Part shown: positions 31,659 through 37,479 of the stretch, one piece after another
How positions within the stretch are numbered: the first letter of the stretch is position 1
How the letters are laid out: the number at the start of each line of letters is the position of its first letter
Source of the DNA: JABFSM01 sp963762545
GTDB taxonomy: Bacteria; Gemmatimonadota; Gemmatimonadetes; Gemmatimonadales; GWC2-71-9
Assembly: GCA_963762545.1 (NCBI GenBank)
Contig: CAVXLC010000003.1
Span: 517,376 to 581,375 of the forward strand
Direction of reading: 5' to 3'
Length of the DNA: 64,000 nucleotides
Program-made: the position numbers and the translations under genes
The notes under the pieces: generated by a model
What the model was told of the DNA's origin: nothing
Seen by the model: the letters and a program-made list of their open reading frames with translations, nothing else
Database searches by the model: none

Positions 31659-33370
31659 TGGACCCGCACCTGCACGACCGGCGCGCCGGTGGCGTCGAGC
31701 ACGTGCACGCCGCAGGACATGCACGGATCGAAGGAGTGGATGGTCCGCAGGATTTCCAGCGGCTGATCCGGCTTGAGCAGCGGGTGATTGTCCACCAGCG
31801 CCGCCTCGTACGGGCCCATCTGGCCCTGGCCGTCCCGCGGGGAGCAATTCCAGGTGCTGGGGACCACGCACTGATAGCGCGAGATCTTGCCGTTCGCGAT
31901 CTGGACCCAGTGGCCCAGCGCGCCCCGCGGCGCGTCGAGGTAGCCGTAGCCCTGGGCGGTGGCCGGCCAGGTGGAGGGCTCCCACTTGGCCTTCTCGAAG
32001 GTCCGGGTATCGCCGCTCTTGATGCGGTCGATGAGCGCCCCGAACCAGACCTCCATCTGGCGCGACAGCAGCACCGTCTCGATGCCCCGCGCCGCGACCC
32101 GCCCCAGCGTCGAGAACAGCGCCGCGGGCCCCACGTTCAGCCGCTTCAGCGCTTCGCCCACCAGCGCCTTGGCTTCGGCGTGCCCCGCGGCGTAGGCCAC
32201 CAGCATGCGGGCCAGCGGCCCCACCTGCATCGGCTTGCCCTCGTACCTCGGCGCCTTCATCCAGGTGTACTTGTCGTGACCCTGGAGGAAGTCGTAGGGC
32301 GGCTGGGGCCCCGTGTAGACCGGCTTGGTCTCCCCCGCCCAGGGGTGCAGCCCCTCGCCGTCGCCGCCGGAGTACTGATACCACGAGCTGGTGATGTACT
32401 CCTTGACCAGCTGGTGATCGTACGGGTGGAGCTTGCCCAGATCCTTGTCGAGGATGATGCCGCGGGGGAAGTAGAGCTTGTCGACGTCCCGCACATCGCC
32501 CTGGGGAAACTCGCCCACCGCGAGGAAGTTGGGCACCCCGCCGCCGATCGCCGCCCAGTCCTTGTAGTAACCCGCGATGGCCACCAGGTCGGGCCAGTAG
32601 ACCTGCTCGACGAAGGCCCGGGCCCGTTTGATCATCCCCTGGATGTCGATCAGCTTCTCCGTATTGATCGTGGCGGTGCCGTCGAGATTGATGGCGCTGG
32701 CCATGCCGCCGACCAGGAAATTGGGGTGCGGGTTCTTGCCGCCGAAGATGGTGTGGACCCGGATGACGTCGCGCTGCCAGTCGAGCGCCTCCAGGTAGTG
32801 CGCCAGCGCCAGGAGATTCACCGCCGCGGGCAGCTTGTACGCCGGATGGCCCCAGTAGCCGTTGGTGAAGATGCCGAGCTGGCCGCCCGACGCGAAGGTC
32901 TTGACCCGGTCCTGCACCGACTTGAAATAGGTCTCCGAGTTGTTGGGCCAGGGAGAGATCGCCTTCGCGACCCGGGCGGTTTCCGCGGGATCGGCGTCCA
33001 GCGCGCTGATCACGTCCACCCAGTCGAGCGCGTGCAGGTGGTAGAAGTGAATGACGTGATCCTGGATGAACTGCATCCCGTGGATCAGGTTCCGGATCAG
33101 GTTGGCGTTGGGCGGGATGGTGATGTCCAGCGCGTCCTCCACCGCGCGGCAGGACGCCACCGCGTGGACCACCGTGCAGACACCGCAGATCCGTTGCGTG
33201 AAGGCCCAGGCGTCCCGGGGGTCGCGGCCCTGCATGACGATCTCGATGCCGCGGAACTGGGTGGAGTGGGCCCACGCGTTGGTGATCCTGCCGCCGTCGG
33301 CCTGCGCCTCAATCCGGAGATGTCCCTCGATACGGGTGATCGGATCGACAACGACCTTGGTCGCGGCCAT
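31655..33370 (-). CDS. hyaB: [NiFe] hydrogenase large subunit, group 1
   Basis: 571 residues. The Ni-Fe site cysteines are in RICGVC (Cys62, Cys65) and DPCMSCGVH (Cys550, Cys553). The family N-terminus VDPITRIEGHLRIEAQ is intact. A 15-residue tail follows the last His (VLDATGAPVVQVRVQ), which the HyaD-type protease would remove. Together with a Tat-exported small subunit and cytochrome b, this is a respiratory H2-uptake enzyme. It starts 3 bp after the small-subunit stop. Confidence 0.97.
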   Translation of the reverse strand: MAATKVVVDPITRIEGHLRIEAQADGGRITNAWAHSTQFRGIEIVMQGRDPRDAWAFTQRICGVCTVVHAVASCRAVEDALDITIPPNANLIRNLIHGMQFIQDHVIHFYHLHALDWVDVISALDADPAETARVAKAISPWPNNSETYFKSVQDRVKTFASGGQLGIFTNGYWGHPAYKLPAAVNLLALAHYLEALDWQRDVIRVHTIFGGKNPHPNFLVGGMASAINLDGTATINTEKLIDIQGMIKRARAFVEQVYWPDLVAIAGYYKDWAAIGGGVPNFLAVGEFPQGDVRDVDKLYFPRGIILDKDLGKLHPYDHQLVKEYITSSWYQYSGGDGEGLHPWAGETKPVYTGPQPPYDFLQGHDKYTWMKAPRYEGKPMQVGPLARMLVAYAAGHAEAKALVGEALKRLNVGPAALFSTLGRVAARGIETVLLSRQMEVWFGALIDRIKSGDTRTFEKAKWEPSTWPATAQGYGYLDAPRGALGHWVQIANGKISRYQCVVPSTWNCSPRDGQGQMGPYEAALVDNHPLLKPDQPLEILRTIHSFDPCMSCGVHVLDATGAPVVQVRVQ

Positions 33371-33373
33371 GGG

Positions 33374-34528
33374 TCACTCCTTCCCGGCCGCGCCGGGGGG
33401 CGGGCCTCCTGGTTCGTTCGGGAGCACCGGGAGCTGGCGGCGCTGGCGGACCTGGTGAATGCCGGTGGCGATGGCGTGCGCGGCCACGCCCGCGGTGGCG
33501 CCGATCGCGAGCGCCGCGCCGAAGATGTCGACCTTCTGCTCGATGCCGAAGCCGCCCACGTCGGGCAGCCGGTCGTAGAAGGGCGTCATCGTATCCCAGA
33601 AATTCCGCTCGGTGCAGCCGATGCACGGATGCCCCGCCCCGATCGGCCAGCTGGTGCCCCCGTTCCACTGGAAGATCGGACAGGGGGAGAAGGTCGCCGG
33701 CCCCTTGCACCCGACGTGGTAGAGGCACCAGCCCTTGCGGGCGTTCTCGTCGTCGAACACCTCGACGTACTGGCCCGCGTCGTAGTGCGCGCGGCGCGGG
33801 CACTGGTCGTGAATCCGCTTGCCGTACGCGAACAACGGCCGCCCGTCGGAATCGGTGGCGGGCAGGCGGTTGAAGGTGAGAAAGTGGGCCACCGTGGCCG
33901 TCACCACGTCCCCGATGGGTGGGCAGCCGGTCACGTTGATCACCGGCTTGTCCTTGATCACCTCGGAAACGCCGACGGCCCCGGTGGGATTGGGCCGGGC
34001 CGCCTGCACACTGCCCCAGTGCGCGCACGCCCCGACCGCCACGATCGCCGCGGCTCCTTGGGCCGCCTCCTCGAGGACCGCCTTTGCGGTGCGGCCGCCG
34101 ATCGTGGTATACACGCCCCCATCCGCCAGCGGCACCGAGCCGGTGACGATGAGGAGATACTTCCCCGCGTTCTCCTTCATGGCCTGCTGCAGGGCCGCCT
34201 CGGCCTGGTGCCCGGCCGCCGCCATGATGGTGTGGGAGTAATCGAGGGAAACCATCTCGAGGATCAGATTGCCGATCGTGGGCTCCACGGTGCGGAGGAC
34301 GCTTTCCACGCACCCGGTGCATTCCTGGAGCTGGATCCAGATGACGCTGGGCCGGCGCACCGCCCGAAGCGCATGGGCCAGCCGGGGACCGGCCACCTCC
34401 CCCAGACCCAGCACCACGGCCAGCCGGCCGCAGAAATCGAGAAATTCGCGGCGGGACACGCCGCGGCGGGTCAGTCGGTCACCCAGGGTATCACTGGCGG
34501 ATTTGCGGGGGACGGCGGGCGAGAGCAT
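33374..34528 (-). CDS. hyaA: [NiFe] hydrogenase small subunit with Tat signal
   Basis: 384 residues. A Tat signal (RRGVSRREFLDFCGRLAVVL, residues 21-40) exports the folded heterodimer. Iron-sulfur ligands start at QECTGC (Cys70, Cys73) and VGACAHWG (Cys168), and continue in CKGPATFSPCPIF and HPCIGCTERNFWD. A C-terminal helix (~330-360) anchors it. The two extra cysteines of O2-tolerant [4Fe-3S] enzymes are not there: position 72 is Gly and position 173 is Ser, although the following QAARPNPT is Hyd-1-like. The ATG at 34528 is preferred over 34564 because GGAGG precedes it and the -10 lies between them. Confidence 0.95.
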   Translation of the reverse strand: MLSPAVPRKSASDTLGDRLTRRGVSRREFLDFCGRLAVVLGLGEVAGPRLAHALRAVRRPSVIWIQLQECTGCVESVLRTVEPTIGNLILEMVSLDYSHTIMAAAGHQAEAALQQAMKENAGKYLLIVTGSVPLADGGVYTTIGGRTAKAVLEEAAQGAAAIVAVGACAHWGSVQAARPNPTGAVGVSEVIKDKPVINVTGCPPIGDVVTATVAHFLTFNRLPATDSDGRPLFAYGKRIHDQCPRRAHYDAGQYVEVFDDENARKGWCLYHVGCKGPATFSPCPIFQWNGGTSWPIGAGHPCIGCTERNFWDTMTPFYDRLPDVGGFGIEQKVDIFGAALAIGATAGVAAHAIATGIHQVRQRRQLPVLPNEPGGPPPGAAGKE

Positions 34529-34562
34529 GGCGGACCTCCAGCACAGAGGGGCGATTCCAATC

Positions 34563-34607
34563 ATGGTAGGACGGCGACCGTGAAGAAGGGCTGAAACCAG
34601 CCTGAAA
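34563..34607 (-). promoter_or_regulatory. 11-bp TTCA direct-repeat promoter of the hydrogenase operon
   Basis: Three perfect units: plus-strand TGAAG 34581, TGAAA 34592, TGAAA 34603, spaced exactly 11 bp. In gene direction TTTCA, TTTCA, CTTCA are followed after 16 bp by TACCAT (34563-34568), then 35 bp to the hyaA ATG. No -35 box is seen. The hydrogenase, all hyp genes and probably the enoyl-CoA hydratase would be read from here, since no gap over 33 bp interrupts them down to 23,291. Confidence 0.65.
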
Positions 34608-34621
34608 CCTCGTGGCTGGCC

Positions 34622-34852
34622 TCAGTCCTTCGCCCGCATGCCGAGGAACGAAATCACGGCGACCAGCAGGTACATGAAGAACCCGTAGACGCAGGCCGGG
34701 TACCCCAACACCGTTCCGGGAGCGCCCGGCGACGGACACGACAACGGGGACGCGCCCCAGAGCTCCTGATAGGTGAGCATCCCCGAAAACCCCAGCCCGG
34801 CAAGACTTACGACGAAAATGAGTCGCAGGGCGGTTCGCATTCGCATCGCCAC
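34622..34852 (-). CDS. Small membrane protein, VKOR-like fragment
   Basis: 76 residues with two membrane helices (LRLIFVVSLAGLGFSGMLTY and GFFMYLLVAVISFLGM). Between them SCPSPGAPGTVLGYPACVYGFFMY places two cysteines before a Tyr-Gly-Phe turn, much like half of a vitamin K epoxide reductase/DsbB-like domain. At 76 residues it is too short to be a whole VKOR, so function is uncertain. It is a short membrane gene between the Usp gene (20 bp upstream) and the hydrogenase promoter, ending 15 bp before the repeat units. Confidence 0.6.
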   Translation of the reverse strand: MAMRMRTALRLIFVVSLAGLGFSGMLTYQELWGASPLSCPSPGAPGTVLGYPACVYGFFMYLLVAVISFLGMRAKD

Positions 34853-34871
34853 ACCTCCCCCTGGCAGCCGT

Positions 34872-35795
34872 CTAGAGCACCGGAGCGTGGGGCCGGAGCA
34901 CCAGCACCGGCTTGGCCGAGCCCCGGACCACCTTGTCCGCCACGCTCCCCAGCAGGAGCCGGCGCACGCCGCCCCGGCCGTGGGTCGTCATGGCCACGAG
35001 GTCGAACTGGTCGTCTTCCAGCAGATCGAGCAGCCCGCTGGCCGCGCCCACGCCCACGATGACCTTCACGTCCACCGAGAGCCCGAGCCGCCGAAGCCGG
35101 GCGGCCTCCGCCTCGAGACGGGTCTCGGCCGCGGCCCGGCTGGCCTGGACCAGCTCCGCATCCAGTTGCACCGGGCTCGGCATGGCCGGCGAGGCCATCT
35201 CGAACACCAGCTCGGAGACGTGCACCAGCGTGAGCGCCGCTCCGGTCACCCGCGCCAGCGCGACGGCCGGCTCCAGAATTGCCTCGGCCTCCTGCGAGAG
35301 GTCGAGCGCGACCAGGATCCGGCGCACCGGCGGTGCCTTCCCCGAGTCATCCCCGCGGCCCGGATGAACCAGCAGCACCGGAATCGTCAAATGGCGGACC
35401 ACGTAGTCCGCCACGCTGCCGAGCCAGAGCCGTTTCAGAGTGCCACGGCCGTGGGTCGCAATGACCACGAGGTCCGCGGCGACCCGCCCGGCCTCCTCGC
35501 ACACGTCCGGGGCCACATCCCCATCGAAGTGACGAAACTCCACCGGAGAGCCGCTCGCGGCGGACAGCCCGGCCGCCGTCTCGGCGAGATAGGATCGCTC
35601 CTGGGACTGCAGCTCGGATTCGAACTCCGGGGCGGTGAGCACCAGCTCCCCCATGCCCGCGAGCGTCGCGATCGGCTGGTGCACCATCACCACGTGGAGC
35701 TTGGCCCCGGCGGCCTTCACGATGCGGGTGGCCAGGGGCAGTGCGGCTTCGGCAAACCGGGAGCCGTCGAGTGGAACCAGCACGTTGCGGAACAT
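34872..35795 (-). CDS. Universal stress protein, tandem UspA domains
   Basis: 307 residues with two UspA folds. Domain 1 (1-~145) starts MFRNVLVPLDGSRFAEAALPLA and ends with the ATP-binding motif THGRGTLKRLWLGSVADYVV. Domain 2 (~155-300) starts RRILVALDLSQEAEAIL and ends THGRGGVRRLLLGSVADKVV. Both keep the G-2x-G-9x-G(S) nucleotide motif, so ATP binding is likely. It lies 9 bp after the lipoprotein gene and is probably read from its repeat promoter. Confidence 0.93.
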   Translation of the reverse strand: MFRNVLVPLDGSRFAEAALPLATRIVKAAGAKLHVVMVHQPIATLAGMGELVLTAPEFESELQSQERSYLAETAAGLSAASGSPVEFRHFDGDVAPDVCEEAGRVAADLVVIATHGRGTLKRLWLGSVADYVVRHLTIPVLLVHPGRGDDSGKAPPVRRILVALDLSQEAEAILEPAVALARVTGAALTLVHVSELVFEMASPAMPSPVQLDAELVQASRAAAETRLEAEAARLRRLGLSVDVKVIVGVGAASGLLDLLEDDQFDLVAMTTHGRGGVRRLLLGSVADKVVRGSAKPVLVLRPHAPVL

Positions 35796-35804
35796 GGTGC
35801 CCTC

Positions 35805-36296
35805 CTAGTGGTTCGTTCGCTTGACCGACCAGGTTCCGGCCAGACGATGCACGCCGCCTTTGTAGGCGCTCGAGAAGGTGCCCGCAAGCTCGTCGCCCGT
35901 GAGGCGCCCCTCGAACGTGGTGTAGACCCATTCGCCGGTGTCGGGATCCTGATAGGGATCGATGAGACCGGTGACGTCCCCGCCCGAGCACTGCACGAAC
36001 GAGATCCGGAGCACCCGGGGCGTCCGCCGCGACGTCTCGATCGTCGGGGGCGTCCGGGCCGGGCCGACCTCCTCGCCCTGCGAGGGAATCATCACGATGT
36101 CGCCGTAGGCCGAATCGGCTCCCGCCTTGAGCTGGAACATGATGCTTCCGGTGCGACTGGTCTGTTCGCTGACGTAGGTGCCTTCCCAATCGCCTTGAAG
36201 CATCCTGGTATCGCCGGACACCGGAATCGGGGTTCCCTGCCAGTGGCAGCCGGCGCCGAGCAGCACCGTACCGACGAGCGTCTTGAGGGGTGACAT
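35805..36296 (-). CDS. Small predicted lipoprotein
   Basis: 163 residues. MSPLKTLVGTVLLGAGC is a short lipoprotein signal with a lipobox ending at Cys17. The rest looks like a beta-rich secreted domain (LQGDWEGTYVSEQTSRTGSIMFQL, WVYTTFEGRLTGDELAGTFSS, LAGTWSVKRTNH), reminiscent of small lipocalin-like or DUF-type proteins of unknown role. Not recognised further. First gene of an operon with the Usp gene, under a TTCA-repeat promoter. Confidence 0.75.
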   Translation of the reverse strand: MSPLKTLVGTVLLGAGCHWQGTPIPVSGDTRMLQGDWEGTYVSEQTSRTGSIMFQLKAGADSAYGDIVMIPSQGEEVGPARTPPTIETSRRTPRVLRISFVQCSGGDVTGLIDPYQDPDTGEWVYTTFEGRLTGDELAGTFSSAYKGGVHRLAGTWSVKRTNH

Positions 36297-36324
36297 GGGG
36301 CGGTCCTTTCCGGGTCGCTGCGGA

Positions 36325-36369
36325 AAGGTCGGTGCGACGCGGTGAAGCCTTCATGAAGGGCCCCGGAAG
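36325..36369 (-). promoter_or_regulatory. 11-bp TTCA direct-repeat promoter of lipoprotein-Usp operon
   Basis: Plus-strand TGAAG at 36343 and 36354 and a weaker GGAAG at 36365 are spaced 11 bp. In gene direction the last TTCA is followed after 16 bp by GACCTT (36325-36330). The ATG lies 29 bp further. Same geometry as at the hydrogenase and polX promoters. Confidence 0.55.
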
Positions 36370-36409
36370 CCTTCTTGATCCGGAACCGGCGCTTCCGGCG
36401 GGAACGATT

Positions 36410-36470
36410 GCGGCCACCCCGTCCGGGGTGGCCGCTCGACGAGCCCTATCGGACCACCGCGGGGCGGTGG
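36410..36470 (-). terminator. Two adjacent GC-rich hairpins, probable terminator region
   Basis: A perfect 11-bp stem with a GTCC loop (36410-36435) and a 7-bp CCACCGC/GCGGTGG stem with a GGG loop (36454-36470) lie between the end of the DUF3597 gene and the promoter of the lipoprotein operon. Neither is followed by a clear U-run on either strand, so efficiency is uncertain, but position suits termination of the DUF3597 transcript. Confidence 0.45.
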
Positions 36471-36486
36471 CTGTCCACCGGGCTGA

Positions 36487-36885
36487 TCAGTGCAGCAGAT
36501 CCGCCGGGACCCGGCCGCCGTTGTCGGCCAGCTTCTGGAGCACCTGCTTGTGGAGCCAGATGTTCATGCTGGCGCTGTCGTTCATGTTGCCCTTGTAGCC
36601 GAGCTCCTGCGCGAGCTCCTTCCGCTGGGCCAGACTGGCGTCCATCCCCACCAGCTTCATCAGGTCCACGATCGAGGTCCGCCAGTTGAGCTTCTGCGGA
36701 TTCTTGGCGGCGAGGCCTTCGAGGACCGCAGCGACGTCGACCACGGCCGTTGCGGTTCCCGCAGGCACCGTCGCGGCCGGCGTGGCCGTCGGAGGAGTGG
36801 GGGTTGTGAACGCGGGTGGAGCGGCCGGACGAACCGTTTCGCCATGGCCGAAGATCGAAGACATCAGATTTCCAAAGATCGACAT
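36487..36885 (-). CDS. DUF3597 domain protein
   Basis: 132 residues from MSIFGNLMSSIFG. A Pro/Ala/Thr linker (~20-55) separates the short amphipathic start from the conserved DUF3597 core: LNWRTSIVDLMKLVGMDASLAQRKELAQELGYKG, then SASMNIWLHKQVLQKLADNGG. The core is LysM/BON-neighbourhood-like and often found in small stress proteins, but its function is unknown. The start at 36885 is chosen because the -10 (36934-36939) lies upstream of it and a GGAGG precedes it. Confidence 0.85.
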   Translation of the reverse strand: MSIFGNLMSSIFGHGETVRPAAPPAFTTPTPPTATPAATVPAGTATAVVDVAAVLEGLAAKNPQKLNWRTSIVDLMKLVGMDASLAQRKELAQELGYKGNMNDSASMNIWLHKQVLQKLADNGGRVPADLLH

Positions 36886-36933
36886 CGGGCACCTCCCTGA
36901 ATCGCGTGAGTCGCTTTTCACCCTCAGCACTCC

Positions 36934-36978
36934 ATCTTAGACCGAGGCGCATGAAAGCATTGTGAACCGGGCGTGCAT
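36934..36978 (-). promoter_or_regulatory. 11-bp TTCA direct-repeat promoter of the DUF3597 gene
   Basis: Plus-strand TGAAA (36952), TGAAC (36963) and a degenerate TGCAT (36974) are spaced 11 bp. In gene direction GCA, GTTCA and TTTCA are followed after 16 bp by TAAGAT (36934-36939), the clearest -10 in the set. The ATG lies 49 bp downstream. Confidence 0.6.
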
Positions 36979-37034
36979 TGTTTCGGAGCTGAGTGGGACG
37001 TTGCGGGTCGGTCGCGCGCGATCCGAAAGGACTC

Positions 37035-37077
37035 TTCACCTCCGGGTCATTTTCGTTTCAAGCGGGGGGAGTATGAT
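37035..37077 (+). promoter_or_regulatory. 11-bp TTCA direct-repeat promoter of the small basic protein
   Basis: Plus-strand TTCA (37035), GTCA (37046) and TTCA (37057) sit at 11-bp period, followed after 15 bp by TATGAT (37072-37077), a strong -10. It is the clear plus-strand example, divergent from the DUF3597 promoter 60 bp away. The start codon lies 101 bp downstream, leaving a longer leader. Confidence 0.6.
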
Positions 37078-37121
37078 CTCTTCCGCTCGGCCCGTTAAGA
37101 AGACCGCGTGACGCGGCCGGC

Positions 37122-37145
37122 GGGACTCACGTTGGGACTCACGTT
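37122..37145 (+). repeat. Tandem 12-bp repeat in mRNA leader
   Basis: GGGACTCACGTT occurs twice head to tail in the leader of the small basic protein. A short hairpin CCGCG-TGA-CGCGG (37104-37116) lies just before it. Together they occupy the leader between the -10 and the ribosome site; a post-transcriptional role is possible but unsupported. Confidence 0.6.
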
Positions 37146-37177
37146 CTCAAAGCTCTCCTCATCCTGAGAGGCGACCC

Positions 37178-37327
37178 ATGCCCAAGGCTCATCGGACGAC
37201 TCACCGCAGCTCCACCGGGAAGAAGCTGTACGCTGTGCGCGACGCCAAGGGCCGCTTCAAGGACATTCAGACCTACGAACGGGCCCATCGCGCCGATCTG
37301 AAGCGCAAGGCGAAGACCGAGAAGTAG
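37178..37327 (+). CDS. 49-residue basic protein
   Basis: Encodes MPKAHRTTHRSSTGKKLYAV, then RDAKGRFKDIQTYERAHRADLKRKAKTEK. About one third of residues are Lys, Arg or His, with no Cys and no hydrophobic segment, so it may bind nucleic acid or be ribosome-associated. Small proteins of this KKLYAVRDAKGRF.. type recur in many soil bacteria, but I know of no assigned function. GAGAGG lies 8 bp before ATG. It has its own repeat promoter and a ~95-nt leader. It converges on the GGDEF gene 152 bp away; that gap shows only GC-rich partial inverted repeats. Confidence 0.75.
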   Translation: MPKAHRTTHRSSTGKKLYAVRDAKGRFKDIQTYERAHRADLKRKAKTEK

Positions 37328-37479
37328 TCGGTCGTCACCTCGCGGCGGTCTCGACCGCGACGGCGGCCGCCGAGCAATCGTTCGCGGCGCGCGCCCAGAG
37401 GCGCCGCGCCGCGGTCGTCGCCGATGCGACCTCCGACTTCATGCCTGGCGCTCCGCGCGAACCCGAGGAAAGAGGAAGG

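Noticed and set aside
33374..34528. O2-tolerant group 1d hydrogenase
   Set aside because: The two additional proximal-cluster cysteines are Gly and Ser.
27457..34594. Long open frames antisense to hypF, hyaB and other genes (up to ~1,000 codons)
   Set aside because: They mirror the GC-rich third-position pattern of the true genes, lack known domains and ribosome sites, and the opposite strand carries well-known families.
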